Assembly (NCBI RefSeq): GCF_002078875.1
Contig: NC_034410.1
Coordinates: 81,218,528-81,282,527 of the forward strand
Length of the DNA stretch: 64,000 bases
Direction of reading: 5' to 3'
DNA from: Numida meleagris
Lineage: Eukaryota > Chordata > Aves > Galliformes > Numididae
The notes under the pieces are model-generated. The model was not told the DNA's origin. It was given only the letters and a program-made list of their open reading frames with translations, and ran no database searches. Position 1 is the stretch's first letter, and every line of letters begins with the position of its first letter. Positions 36,600 through 50,050 of this stretch are shown here, piece after piece. The position numbers and the translations under genes are program-made.

Positions 36600-37525
36600 G
36601 GATCCAGGGAACTACAGACCTGTCAGCTTGACCTCGGTGCCACGAAAGGTTATGGAGCAGATTATCTTGAGTGAGATCATATGACAAGTATGGGACAACC
36701 AGGAGATCAGGCCCAGCCAGCATGGGTTCATGAAAGGCATGTCCTGCTTGACCAACCTGATGTCCTTCTACAATTGAATTACCTCCCTGGTGAGGGATGA
36801 GGGAAAGGCTGTTGACATAGTCTACCAAGACTTCTTCAAAGCCTTTGACTCTCTCCCATGGTATTCTCCTGGAGAAGCTGGCAGCCCATGGCTTGGACAG
36901 GTACAGTCTTTGCTGGGTAAAGAACTGGCTGTATGGCTGGGCCCAGAAAGTGGTGGTGAATGGAGTTAAATCCAGCTGGCGACCTGTCATGAGTGGCATT
37001 CCCCAGGGGTCAGTGCTGGGGCCTGTCCTCTTCAATATCTTTATTGATGACCTGGATGAGGGCATTGAGAGCACCCTCAGTCAGTTTGAAGACGACACCA
37101 AGCTGGCAGGAAGTGTCGATCTGCCTGGGGGTAGAGAGGCTCTACAGAGAGATCTGGACAGGTATGATCACTGGGCTGAGCCCAATAGAATGAAGTTTAA
37201 CTTCGGCCACAACAACCTCAGGCAATATTACAGGCTTGGGACAAATTAGCAGGAAGATTTGTGTGGAAGAAATGGACCTGTGGGTGTTGGTCAACACTCA
37301 GCTAAACATGAGCCAGCAGTGTGCCCAGAGAGCCACTAAGGCCAATGGCATCCTGGCTTGTATCAGAAATAGTGTTGCCATCAGGAGCACTGAAGTGATT
37401 GACTCTCTCTACCCAGCACTGCTAAGGCTGCACCTCGAGTACTGTGTTCAGTTCTGGGCCCCTCACTACAAGAAAGACATCAAGGCCCTGGAGCGTGTCC
37501 AGAGAAGGACAACAAAGCTCTGAGA
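36600..37525 (+). pseudogene. CR1 ORF2 reverse transcriptase, decayed
   Basis: Reverse transcriptase of the CR1 LINE, the enzyme that copies CR1 RNA at its target site. Successive fragments in shifting frames show HGFMKGMSCLTNL near 36720, then a 134-codon open piece at 36845-37249 containing [20 protein letters not shown] and the catalytic-loop position FEDD (family norm F/Y-A-D-D). A continuation at 37236-37523 has [14 protein letters not shown]. Stops separate the parts and the upstream endonuclease is absent, so no active enzyme is possible. Confidence 0.88.
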
Positions 37526-38075
37526 AGTCTGGAGCACAAGTCTTCAGAGGAGCAGCAGAGGGAACTGGGATTATTTAATCTGGAGAAGAGAAGGCTCAGG
37601 GAAGACCTTATAGCTCTCTACAACTACCTGAAAGGAGGCTGTGGCAAGAGGAGGGTCAATCTTATCTCCCGCATAACAAGTAATAGGACTAGAGGGAATG
37701 GCCTCAAAAAAAAAATTTCTTCTCTGAAACAATGGTCAAGTGCTGGCACAGGATGCTCAGGGAGGTGGTTGAGTCACTGGAGGTATTCAAGAAATATTTA
37801 GATGTTGTAGTGAGGGACACAGTTTAGTGTAAAAATATTGGCGATAGGTAGACGGTTGAACTGGATGATCTTAGAGGTCTTTTCCAACCTTGGTGATTCT
37901 ATGACTGGAACAATAATTAAAAGCTTTAGAAGGATATTTGAATATTCATAAGTGATAGCCAAAATACCACATCACATCTGTCTGAACCCTTCTTTTCTTT
38001 TGGCTCAAAGCTTGCTTTCTGAGGTATGTTTTGTGATAAGACTCTAACTTACTTACCAAGGAGGCAAATGGTGGG

Positions 38076-38789
38076 TGTCGCCGTGTGGCAATCAACATCA
38101 ACCGTGTGAACATTCAAAAGTATTTCCTTCAGGGCTGTTTGCCCCAGGAAGAGAGTGCTCAGGAGTGTTTACTGGCGGAAGATCTGGCCTGTGACCAAGT
38201 AGCGCCAGCTTGGTATGTGAGACTGGGGAATGATACCATCGTATCCTGTGAAAAACAGGATGCGGATGGGCACCTTCCTGCTCCCTCTTATCTGCTGGCA
38301 AGGCCCGGAAGATGGGTTTTCTGCTGAGATCCCAAAGCCAGAAGCTGCCACTCCAGAGAGAGCTGACTCAACCACTAACTGTCACTCCAAAGAGAGCTGA
38401 CTCGACCAATTTGGACTTATAAATAAGTTCGTACTGCTGTTGGAGGTCGTCGTCGACCAAAGGGGTCGTCGACCAAAGGGGTGGTCAACCAAAGCGGTTG
38501 GCAACTGAACAACAAGCCCTAATGACCCATCACCCAAGAAGATCAACGTCGGCGCTACAAACAACGCTGGACCCCTGGTGGTGACTATCTCTCTTGCTTT
38601 CTACAAAGACTCCTTGCTTTTTTATCTCTTTTCTATCGCCCACCTTCCCTTCCCCATCTCCCTAAGCTACTAGGATTTGTAATAAACTGGTCGGGCTAAC
38701 ATTTGACCCGTTGTGTCTTAATCTCGCCGTCGGGTATACATATATTAAAAGAACCCCTTCTCCCTCCTGTAAATTGGAGTGAGACAACA
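38076..38789 (+). mobile_element. Probable solo LTR, different family (C)
   Basis: About 710 bp of composition unlike the flanks begins near TGTCGCCGTG and ends near GAGACAACA. Promoter-like order is present: TATAAATA near 38418, then a 16-bp tandem, then AATAAA near 38681, then a pyrimidine-rich U5-like end. No internal retroviral sequence follows. No clear target duplication could be matched, so the ends are provisional. Confidence 0.65.
38449..38497 (+). repeat. Three 16-bp tandem units inside LTR C
   Basis: The unit gtcgtcgaccaaaggg is repeated with period 16. Copies one and two are identical, and copy three has several changes. It lies about 25 bp past the TATA box, where the transcript start should be. 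Confidence 0.85.
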
Positions 38790-40439
38790 TCATTTCAAAG
38801 ACTGATACATGACACATACAATGACAAAGTCAGACATCAGACACTTATTTTACAGGATTATATCTTGACTTATCTTGTTTAATCAGGGCTTTCACTATGT
38901 ATGACACCAAAAGGTTTAATTCCATTTTTTACATTTGTTTTAATTTTTAGAACAGAACTAAGTATACTGCAGACACTTCTCTGATCTCATTGAACGCAGA
39001 ACATACTGAGCAAATAAAGACAAATTTAAAAAGGAAAAAAAAACCATAGAAATCATAATCTAAATAAATATATTATTTTAACCATATGATAACATTGAAA
39101 TACTTATAATAAATACAAGTGTGATATTAGCACTGGATTGAATTGTTGCAATCCACTCCTAAAAATCAAGATTCCTTTTCCTCCTTTTTGTATTTCCATA
39201 TTATTATAAGGAAGTAACTGTGCTTCACCATCTTACTTGGAATTAAATCAACAGAACAATTGATTCACAGATTCAGTTCTGTTAACACTGGCATTAGAGT
39301 AGATTTTAATGATTTTAATTCAAACTAGTTCAGTCAATATGAATCTATTTACTAAAGCATAAAGAGCTGATTTTGTTCTATTAGCTTATAAATGTAATAT
39401 GAACCAAGAAAGAAAGTGCTTGCATATTCAAAGTGCATGGCAGGCTAACTTACCAAGCATCATTATCACTGATTTTTTTTTCATCAAGCACCTTTGATAG
39501 TTGCTTCTTGGGTTTTATTCAGGTATAGAATTTGCATTTAGATTGCAATGCTGAAGGTAAAAACCAAACCAAACAAAAAAGGATCCAAAAGCATCTGAAA
39601 TCCTGACTTCTTTTAATCATAATGTAGCAACAATAACAATGATTGCATGTGACTGAAAACATTTTGACATATCAAGTTACAATTCACTATTCCCCATTTA
39701 ATCAATCTAGAGCTTTTGCTGAGGAGTAATATTTTATCCCCTCTTTATACAAATTGCAAACAAGATGACAATGGTCAAGATCACACTTTATGTTATGAAA
39801 GGCTAGAAAATATTTACTTCTATGTTAAATACATAGTAAAAATAAATAAATGTACAGATTCAAAGACAAAAGTAGTACGTGGCCCTTAACAATCTTGAAT
39901 ATTTGAAGAATACCATTTAACCAGAAGGTCTTATGATGACTGAAATGAAAAGAGTTGCTGGATGAAGGACTACAAATATACCACTGTGGAATTTATAGTA
40001 GCAATAAAAAACAGAGTTACCATGCTTTGGTTTAATTCTTCAAATTAAGAGATGTTCTCAGCAATTCTAAAAATGTGACTGTGTGAGAATACAAACACAG
40101 TACGTAGTTTCACCTAGTCTCTGTAAACTCCCTGTAATAACACTTAATCCCATTTTTAGCAGTGGAGAAAATCTGATGACAGCTTGTTTTCTGGATCATT
40201 AACTCCATACAAAAATTCCCTTTATTGACTCTTCCCATTACTTTTTGAAAAAATAAACCAAGTTCCTGTTAGAAAGTTCTTCAGACACTATAAAAATAGC
40301 CAGCAGATTGTACTGTACTTTTCTATGAATTCATGGAATATGAGAAACCTATATACAAGAAAACATACAATGCCAAGGGAAAAAAAAGACCAAAAAAAAA
40401 AACCAAACAAACAACTACAGCACTTAACTTGAAGATAGA
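38790..40439. other. AT-rich DNA with no recognisable gene
   Basis: No gene, RNA or transposon signal was recognised between the LTR and the next CR1. Confidence 0.5.
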
Positions 40440-41367
40440 AACAACACAGACAGTGGGATTGAGTGTACCCTCAGCAAGTTTGCTGATGGCACCAAGCTGA
40501 GTGGTTCAGTTGACACAATAGAAGGAAGGGATGCCATCCAGAGGGACCTAGACAGGGTCAAGAAGTGGGCACATGAGAACCTAATGAGGTTTAACAAGGC
40601 AAAGTGCAAGGTGCCGGACTTCGGTCAAGGCAACCCCAGATATGAGAGTAAAGACTGAGAGAACTCAGTGAGAGTAGCCCTGACAAGAACGACTTTGGAG
40701 TCTTGATGGATGAAAAGCTGGACATGAGCCAGCAGTGTGCTTTTGCAGCTCAGAACATCAACAGTATCCTGGGCTATATCAAAGGAGAGGTGGCCACCAG
40801 GGAGAGGGAGGTGATTGTCCTCCCCTCTACTCTGCCCTTGTAAGGCCCCATCTGGAGTACTGCACCCAATCCTGGGGCCCCCAGTACTGGAAGGATGTGA
40901 AGATGTGGAATTGGGTCCAGAGGAGGGCCATAAAGTTGATCGGAGGGCTGGAGCACCTCTCCTATGAATATAGGTTGAGGGAGTTGGGCTTGTTTAGCTT
41001 AAAGAGAAGGCTCCAGGGAGACCTCATTGCAGCCTTCCAGTACTTGAAAGAAGCTTACAAGCAGAAGGGGGAGTGACATTTTACACAGTCTGATAGTGAT
41101 AGGACAGAGGGGAATGGCTTTTACCTAAAAAAAAAAAAAAGGAGATTTAGGTTAGATGCTAGGAAAAAAAATTTATACTCACAGGGTGGTAAGGTATAGG
41201 CTGCCCAGAGAAGCTGTGGATGCCCCCATCCCTGAAGGTGTTCAAGATCAGATTGGATGGGGCCTTGGGCAGTCTGATTGGGTGGGTGGCAACCCTGCCC
41301 ATGGCTGGGGGGGTTGGGAGTAGATGATCTTTCAGGTCCCCTCCAACCTAAGCCTTTCTATGATTAC
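40440..41367 (+). mobile_element. CR1 LINE, C-terminal RT and 3' region
   Basis: It starts with gattgagtgtaccctcagca (coding SKFADGTKL; the second catalytic Asp of FADD is replaced by Gly), passes through ccctctactctgcccttgta and ctggagtactgcacccaatc, and ends with cccctccaacctaagccttt, tatgattacatg. About 930 bp, 5'-truncated and interrupted by stops. The terminal octamers are mutated. Confidence 0.9.
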
Positions 41368-41510
41368 ATGCAATTTCCTGGGGGAAGAGTTCTTCCCATG
41401 AAGAAAGAAAAGGGATGGATAATATAACAACAGAGTGACCTATGACTTCATATGAATTAAAATAATCACGAATAAAATTCTGTGAAGCAATGAAATGAAC
41501 AGTAAGTACA

Positions 41511-42038
41511 TGTCATGGTTTTATGATTTTCGGTTATTGGTACTCCACATCATAACATCATGTAGTGAATGTACCTGGTTCTCAGAAGAGAAGGACAAGT
41601 ACATTCCCCACGGCACTTTTCTCCTCTGTTACCATTTTCCAGCCGGAGGGAAAAGATAAAAGCTCACAGTATAAAAACTTGCAGATCACGAGACCTCATC
41701 CTTTTTCCGCCGTCTCTCGTCTTGGCAGCACCTCGCTCTCCAGCCATCTTATCGTCAGTAGTAGAGTAAGGCCTACTTTGATTTTGGGACATTCTCTCTC
41801 TCTGTATTGGATTTATCAGCTTAAATTGTAATTATATTGTATTATAGTGTATTGTTTTGCATTCTGATATCTTATTTAGTAAATTAGTTTGTTTCTCCTC
41901 AGATTGTTGCTGCTGTTCTTTGCTCTCAGGGCCATCTCCTTGCCCTTTTCCCCTTTCCCTTTTTCCCGGGGCGTGGGCCCGTGGGTCCCCCGTTCCCTTT
42001 GTCACGGAATCGGGCCTAACGCCCATAAACCGTTGACA
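41511..42038 (+). mobile_element. Solo LTR, family A copy 3
   Basis: 528 bp from TGTCATGG to GTTGACA, with perfect 5-bp duplications GTACA at 41506-41510 and 42039-42043. It carries the 15-bp segment with TATAAAA at 41670-41676 that copies 1 and 2 lack, and this fixes the sense strand. Terminal GC-rich part contains tttttcccggggcgtgggcc. No viral interior remains. Confidence 0.92.
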
Positions 42039-42043
42039 GTACA

Positions 42044-45000
42044 AGCTAAAAGTAAAATATGACAATATGCACAGCTATGTAAGGAAAGAGAAAAGGCTTC
42101 CTTCATAAATGTTGGCCATTAAAGGCAACAAAGAGATGAATGGTAAGAGGGAACAGGTATTCCTTAAAAGAATTAAGTGAGCAAGTACAGCCATGCGTAT
42201 TGCCTTCACACCTAATTCAAAATCCACTGAAGTCAACAGAAAACCTTGCCTCGAATGCTGTGCGACCTGGATCATTTCTGAAGTCTCCACCTAATCACTG
42301 GGGCCTGCATGTGCCCTGACAAGTCTGTATCCCTGCTCCACTGCAAGTACTACCCCAGCTCCTGTCCTGGGATTTGGCTGCTGAGTGAAAGGTCACCTCT
42401 CATATGGAGCCACCAGGGCACCTTGTAACATACTGATGCAGGAAATAAGCCAATTTGTCAGAAAATTTGGATTAGGCATCAGGTTCCTGCATCACAGTAG
42501 CACAGTGCTCAGTGTGTAAGAGATGATCCAGCTGAGGACCTTCTCCGAGAGCCAGGAGATGACCACTGAACAGTTGATGTGTGTCAAGTAGACATAAGGA
42601 TTACAAACTGGTCAGGACACTTGGAGCCTGCTGGCAAACCCAGGGTGCAGATGACTATCAGCAGTCAATACTAATAACAGCACAGCTATCAGTTATCACT
42701 TGGGGTCATGTACCTCTATTATAAGCCTTTTGATTCAAAACAAGATGCTAAAACAACATGTTTAGTAGATATTTAAGTTGTTCAACTTAAGTAACATAAG
42801 GTTGCTATCCAAATTAATGTTCTGAACAGAATAGAAAATGTTATTTCTAATTTGGTTAGTTGTAGAACAAAAGGCTAACAATAACTAAGAAGCTACTAGC
42901 CACCACATCATTGACTTCTAGTTAAAATATACCATTTGGTCACAGCTGTTTACTTGTCATTACTGTTTTTTCTCAGTCATCAGAATCTCCTTGTACATAC
43001 AAGCCATGACTGCATCCAGGACACGAAAACGAAGAGGAAAGGTCTGTTGTAACTAATGAGCTCGTGCTCCGTGTATATAATTACTAAAGGAATATTACAA
43101 CAGAGGCTAAGCTAAATTTGATAAGTAAAACAGCTCTTTTCAGATTAGAATAAAACTGCTTTGAACAGATGCCATGCATTGCATTTGGCACAGAAGCATC
43201 CACAATACAACTTGCTAAAAGTACTTCTCACACTCTCAACAGGAGAACATTTATCAGAAGTAGCAGTCACAGATTCTGAAAGTTATAAAGCTGTCAAGAA
43301 AATGCTAATTTAATCAAGTGCAGGTTTCTATAGGGTAAAATTTCAACATGATCTCAGTGTGAGTGATTCAACAGTATTTAGAACTAGATGTATATTATGC
43401 TGCACCTGAGATAATGCTTCAACAAAGATTCATCTTTCAAATAAAGTAACACTTAAGTACAGAATAAACAGAGCCATAGAGATGAATAAAACACACATAA
43501 TAGCTGATGGTGACAATGACAAGGCTGCCCGATATTCTGAAATCTGATCTATGTTACATAGATTTAAAAAATGAACTTCAACAGGTGCCAAGGGCTTGCC
43601 TTCCACAGACATATTCATAAGTAATTCTACTCAATTCAAGTTTAATCATTAGCTTTTAAGTTCCCTAGCTGCAGTTTAGCTACATTAGAGACTACACATG
43701 CTTTGGATACAAAATAATCTCAAGTAGCATAAGAATGACTGAATCAGGCCCATAGGAGCAAGGAGGAGGAACGGCTAGTACCAGTGAGGCCATTTTGTCT
43801 GCTCACACAGCCCTGATCAAGAAACTAGTGCTTAGGACCCAAGGCATTAATTCCTCTAGATCTTACTTGCACGTGCACATGTCTACCTGAAAATGTTCTA
43901 CTGAGAAATCTAAACAGCTGAAAAGAATCTTTATCACCGAAGATACAAAGCCTGCCTTGGGATAAACCACAGTAAACATCACCTGTAGGAAAACAACACA
44001 TCACTGAGTTACATATTATAACACTAAACAAACTGATTGTGAATGTAGAATCTGTCCGGAGACTCTTTTAAGGTAGTAACATAACATGAAATTACAAGCC
44101 CATAACAGTTCCTGGGAAATATCTTGAGTGAGATGGTATCCCTCAATGAACTAGTAATAGCATTAGGAATTAGGCCAATACATAGGAGCTGACTTAGATT
44201 GCATTTTTAGCATTTCTTAATGCAAAGCATGACCTAGCGTTTACTTTAATTAACATTCACTTCATTGTCACCAACAGATTTCCAATGAGAGTCAAAGCAC
44301 TTTCATTTTCATTATCATTATTTAATAACATCAGTGTATGTATACTTGAACTCCAGTCTATTACTGAAAAGGAAGAGACGCTGAGGAACACTGTAGTAGC
44401 TTTTTTCCTCATTTAACATTCTGTTTATCTGCAGTGTTTCACTGTACTCTCTTGACATTCTACATCCACTGTAAAAGCAAATGCCTTATGTTGCTCCATA
44501 TTTTACTGATCATACAGCCAAACACTGCAACCTGATACACACACAGAATGTTCTTAACAGATTTGCAACAGTTTAATGAAACAGCTGTTGGCAACCATTT
44601 ACACTTCTACGGGTCTTGGAAAATTTTATACACAATAGAAATAATACATTATGCTGATACTAAGCACGTATTCATAACTTTTACTGGTCTTTTTTATAAC
44701 TTCCTTACTAATTTTCTACTGCTTTTTCAATTCAGAATATTACTAAAAATGAAGAGTGCTGATGCACTACAGCAAAAGCTTGCAACAACCTCTGACAGAG
44801 GTTTCTTTTTATGACTTCTTCTCTCTTACTCATTCCACCCCTTAATCAAATCTACAGTTGCCACCTCCAATTTCTGATCAAACATTCCAATTAAACAAAC
44901 TTTAAGGAGTGCCCCCAAAGAGCATGTAATTCACCAGCTGCTGTTTTATTACTTTTCTCACTTGCATCTCACTCATAGCTATTAATAAAATAGTTCATCA

Positions 45001-48000
45001 TTTAATTAAGTGGATTGATTGGCTGAAGTCTTTCTTACTTAATAAGCGGCCAATGTTCTAGACACTAGATCTCTTTCCTAACATAAGTTTCAGCCAGTTC
45101 CCATGAACATTCCCATAAACAAGGGCATTATCACAGTCTGTCTCAATCCAGAATCTCAACACACCTGCCAAAGCACTGCAGAAGCGGGGTTATTCCTGCT
45201 TAGGAAACAGAGGTAGCTCTAAACAAATTGTCTTCTGGAACTGTATGCAGGAAATTTTCATCACTACAAATTAGCCTGTCTGAACAAGAGGACTTTGAAA
45301 TTATTTTTACATTAATAAGTTTGGTCTTTTTAAAGTAAATGATGATATTGGCATTGGGTTTGTTTTGTTCCTAGTCAGATGTCCACATGTCAGATGTCCA
45401 TAATGAAGTGGAAGGCTGTGCTTGAAGAGTTAAGTTTAAACACAAGTTCAGAAAAGCACACAAGTCTAGGATCTAACAAGAAACATCAAACTTAAACATC
45501 TGAAATTCAGCATTATTTTTCAAATAACAACCATAATAAAATAAGGATTTACCTCAGCAGATAACATTAACAATCAGCAGCAAAGGTACAGTTATTTAAT
45601 ACAGCTAAAAAAAAACCCACAAACAAACAAACAAAAAAACAACAAACATGTCTACAAACTCAGCTAGATGAAGGAAACAAAGAAAGATTTGTGGTGCTTC
45701 AGGGCTTTTTGCCCAAAATACTTAATTTCTAATTATTCTGACAGCAAAATGGACCCAGATTCCCTAGAGCAACACCTTTTGTACTTACTGTTTAAATAAT
45801 TCCAAGTACTGCACAATTATTTCCTCTAGAGAGTGTTCTTGAGTCTGCTGTTCTTCTACTTAATATTGTGATGAAAAAATTTACTTTTAATAGAACTTTA
45901 TTTCATGAAAACAGAAGCATTGGTTTGCATCTCTTTCATTTTCCTGATGTTAAAATTATCAGGAGTATAGGAATACTGCTAAACTAAACGTTCTTCAAAG
46001 TCTACCTTCCTAATGTACGTAGCAAGATAATGCTAAAAGCACAGACTTGATGCAAGCAAGAAATTGTATTCACTTTGAAAAACAGAGATTAGTATTTTTA
46101 TAATGGTTCATAATTGTGCAAAGAACATCAACTCACATTTGATCTGGAAACAGCTTTAAATCAATCTTTCAGAAGATTTTTACAAGGCCCACCATAGCTC
46201 AGTATACCATCTTCCAAATTCTTGATTACTGTGTCTTACTAAACATATTTATGGACTGGTGAAATCTCAAACATTCATGGTATATTTTTTAAATTCTTAC
46301 ACTTGCGGACTCTGCATTAAACAGCAAATATTTAATGTCTGTGAATGACTGTTTTTCACACAACACTTATAGAGTATAGCAAATGAACTGACAAATGTTT
46401 AACATGAAACCAGAACAAACTCTCAAGCATTTTTAATGAATGTTTGCATTTAATTCCTATTCCCTGTTCCCAAATATAGAACGACCTCTGCTTCAGCACC
46501 TGCAAAGCCATCAGGATAGGATTTCCAGTTGATCTGAACTAAACTTAATTAAATTGTCATTTACTCTCTTATGAGATCATGCATTTTAACACAGAAGTTG
46601 CTCACAGGAAAAAAGTTCCTAGTAATACAGAAGGTAATGGATTTAGAGAGGAAAACACAAGGGATCTGAAAACTGGAGGTCAGGACTGCTAAGGTCTGAA
46701 AGAGACATCATTTTCTAAAAATGCTTCCTTTATCTTCATAAAACGAAGCATGCCATCCTTGAGGGAAAACAGCAGTATCCTGTGACAGGCTAGGTACTGA
46801 TTAAAAGGGAAAGGACTGGGACAGACTCTTCAAAAAAAAAGTGAAAGTTCAATAAAATAATTAGAACATCATTTTATTGTGCATTAACATTTAGTTGTCC
46901 CAGATGACAACTAAAAATGAAGGCTTGGAGTTAAGACATCTCCCCCACCATGTCTTTCTTCACAAATGTCCAGGATAATAGGTAAGTATAGATCTGTTCT
47001 TCCCTCTGCACACAAAGGCAGTCAGACATATAAGAAGCACTACAACTGGACATTTCCTCCCAGAACATAAGAAAAACTTACTTCCACCTCTCTTTTTTTT
47101 TTCTTTTTTTTTTCCTCTCAGAAGTTTCTCAGTGTGTATCCTCATTAATACAATCATGCACATTGAATAGAAATTTGCTGTGGCGCAGTCTAATCTTCTG
47201 TTATTCAGAATGATAACACCATAAAAAAAACTACTTTAAAATTATAGAAGAACAACCATCATTTGAAGGGAAAATAAAACAACTCTAAGATGAATGCAGT
47301 GTTTTAAGCTCCAGGACAGAGAACTCTAGAGACTTAAGAAGGCCCAGAGGATGAAATTTTCTCTAAAAGACAAATATAATAAACAACATTAGAGGAAATG
47401 CAGATAGAGGAAAACTTGTTTCATTAACCATATTTGTATTCCTCTAAGATTTAGTTACAGTTCTGTTTTCATAATTCATGGGAAAAAGTACATTGAATTG
47501 CAAAAAAACTGAAAATTATGTGTATTATTTGCAATTTCTATGGTCTCTAGGGATTTGCTTTGAGATAGCGTCTTAGAGTCAGGTGATTTGCATGAAATCA
47601 GTAAATAGTCCCTTCCATTGACAAAATCTCCCAGGAACACCAGTGAGATCTCAGAAAATACATAAAGATTAGTTCTTGAATTCCAGCTAACTGAAGCAAG
47701 GATGCCTAATCCTTCCAGATGCTAGTGAAGCACCAGTGGAAGCAATATGCTGCTGGTTATGCTACAGATGACTCTGTCTTGGGGGTTACAATTTAAACTT
47801 CACCTTCTGCCAGAAGAATTGATGCTTGTATGTGCAGGAAAATACATGTTGGAGACCACTGAACTCAGTTTCTTTTTGCAAAGTCAGTAATCTCACTAAT
47901 TGTCTCTTGTCTCTGTGCTTTTGTTTGGCACTCCTTCAGTTCTTGTGTCTTCTGTAGGATGAGAAATTCCTACTTCCAGCTGCCTACAGGCTAAGTAGTT

Positions 48001-48555
48001 CATTTATGATCACCACTGAGGTAGTCTTCTTCATGGAGAAAGAGAAACATGCTCCTCCAAAGGACAAAGGACTCTATTTTGAAAGAGGTGTTTAAAAAAC
48101 ACAGGATGAATTACTCCATAGAGCCACACTGCACAGAGGCCAGGAAAACTAAATCAGAGGTGCAGCTTTCGATAGAAAACAGTTCAAGATTAATCTCATC
48201 CTTACTAACTACCTGCTTTTTGTATGCTGTCTGCTTTAATTTCCTTTTCTTCGAGCTCATTCAAAATATTGGTATTAGAAGTCATCTTCTAGCTGTATCC
48301 TCTACTGACTTACTCATGAGAACCTACTTGACTGTTCAACAGTGCACTCGAGATTATCTTCTCATCTTCAGTTTACAGAGGTATGATGCTTGACCTTCAG
48401 TTATTTCTTCTGCAAACTCCTTCCTCCTTTAACGTACTCTGTGACTACTCTCTTGCTTTGTTCACGATGGTGTGCTTTTCCATGGTAGCCATCAACCTAA
48501 ACACTGTACTTCACTCTCTGTACATAAGTGTCTATTCCAAGTACACCTAGTAAGT
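42044..48555. other. AT-rich DNA with no recognisable gene
   Basis: About 6.5 kb in which no gene or transposon was recognised. A (CAAA)n-like tract lies near 45610-45650 and a minor direct duplication (cagatgtccaca/cagatgtccata) near 45377. Short open frames have no motif. Confidence 0.5.
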
Positions 48556-48772
48556 AATCACAGAATGTCAGGGATTGGAAGGGACCATGAAAGTTAATCT
48601 AGACCAATCCCCCTGCCAGAGCAGGAACACCTAGGTTAGGTCACACAGGAACACATCCAGGTGGGTTTTGAATGTCTCCTGAGAAAGAGACCTCACAACC
48701 TCTCTGAGCAGCCTGTTCCAGTGTTCTATTACCATTACCTGATGGTGTGTACAAGAAGGTCTTACTTTTAAC
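48556..48772 (-). mobile_element. CR1 LINE 3' fragment
   Basis: Antisense CR1: aatcacagaatgtcaggg (the mutated terminal repeat), ggaagggaccatgaaagt, ccccctgccagagcagg, cctctctgagcagcctgttc. About 215 bp and non-coding. Confidence 0.88.
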
Positions 48773-48775
48773 TTT

Positions 48776-49980
48776 GGCTAAAACAAGGATATCCATGCCA
48801 TGCAAAAACAAGATCTCACTGCTTGATGTTATTTTGGTCTAACTTTCCTTCCAGGCACTGGTGCAATTGTTGTGGGGTTCAGTAAATCAAAATTCAGCCA
48901 CTGTTAACCAGGTTCAAAAATTGTGAGTCTTGTATTATTTTGTAGTTATACTTTTAGTTTTTGTAGAAAGGATTGTCCTTCCTAATAGTTCAGTGCCAAG
49001 TTTGCTCACACAAGTCAATTAATTACAATTCATGCTTTCAGAACAAAGTTGTGAGGAAAAATTAAATTAAATCCCAAATCCACTTTCAGCCTTTCTAAGC
49101 CTGGAAACATATCTAAATTATTCTGTGCACTTTTGCACAGAGGTGGTGAGGGGATTACAAAGGATTAAAACTGAAGGCAGGAGTCTCTCCTTAGGCAATG
49201 AACAAATTAATCTTCTCCTGTGCCAAAAGAATGGACCTGCTCTCTTATCAAATGCAGCTGTATAGAAGAAGCTTGGATTTACAGAGAATGCAAGAAGAAA
49301 GAAAACAGAGGGGTAGCATGGAAGAACAGTTTCTCCTATGAATTTCAGAAGTCGCATTGGAATTTCCGGAGTTCATATCAACTTGAATTGAAAATATTCT
49401 CCACCTGCTATGTTCTTTCTCACAATCTACTTTGTTTCATTTTTCTTTTTTAACTTACAGATTTTTATTTTTTTTTTAATGTGAAAAGCATGCACCACTT
49501 GAGTTGTGCTAGAACACAGAGGAAAACGCCTCAGGAAGAAGAAACAAGGTGTGAAAAATAAGGTTTTACAAAAATTATGCTACATAGTAAAGCCATTCAA
49601 AATCTTTCCAGCAAATCAGTCAATTCATATAAGCCACGTGTTTTTTGTAAGCTGACTTCTCCATTTCATTCCTCCTTTTTGCTACTTTCTGTCATTCCCG
49701 CACCTTTCAAATATTATGGGGTTACGGAAAGGAAGGAAAGGTCCCTTACATATCTCATATAAAAAAAATGAAATTATTCACACACTTCAAATAAGTCACG
49801 TTTTAATCTACTTCTTGCTTTGTTTGTAATATTTGTAGATTTTGGTTGTTTTTTTGTTGTTTTTTTTTAAACCCAGAAACTGTTTATTTAAGAAGGAAAA
49901 CAGATAAAGAACAGAAGAACACACTGAGCATGCAGTGAATCTAATTTCAGTATCATGCCTTTCTAAAATGATATGAAACA
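48776..49980. other. AT-rich DNA with no recognisable gene
   Basis: Nothing was recognised. Short frames near 49118-49453 overlap on both strands and have no motif. Confidence 0.5.
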
Positions 49981-50050
49981 GCAGGAGTTGGACTCTGTGG
50001 TCCTTATGGGTCCCCTTCAACACAGGACCTTCTATGGTTCTATGATTCTG
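49981..50050 (+). mobile_element. CR1 LINE extreme 3' end
   Basis: Only the last 70 bp: aggagttggactctgtggtc, ccccttcaacacaggacc and the tail atggttctatgattctgg. Such very short CR1 tails reflect severe 5' truncation during insertion. Confidence 0.85.

Larger units (their letters stand above)
35260..37908 (+). mobile_element. Long 5'-truncated CR1 LINE, interrupted by an LTR
   Basis: Sense CR1 sequence runs from about 35260 (gtcaggaggagtgggtcaac) to about 37908 (ggtgattctatgac), broken by LTR-A copy 2 at 35351-35855. Without the LTR it is about 2.1 kb, less than half of a full CR1. It contains most of the reverse transcriptase and the 3' untranslated region. The coding part carries several stops and shifts, so it is dead. 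Confidence 0.92.
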
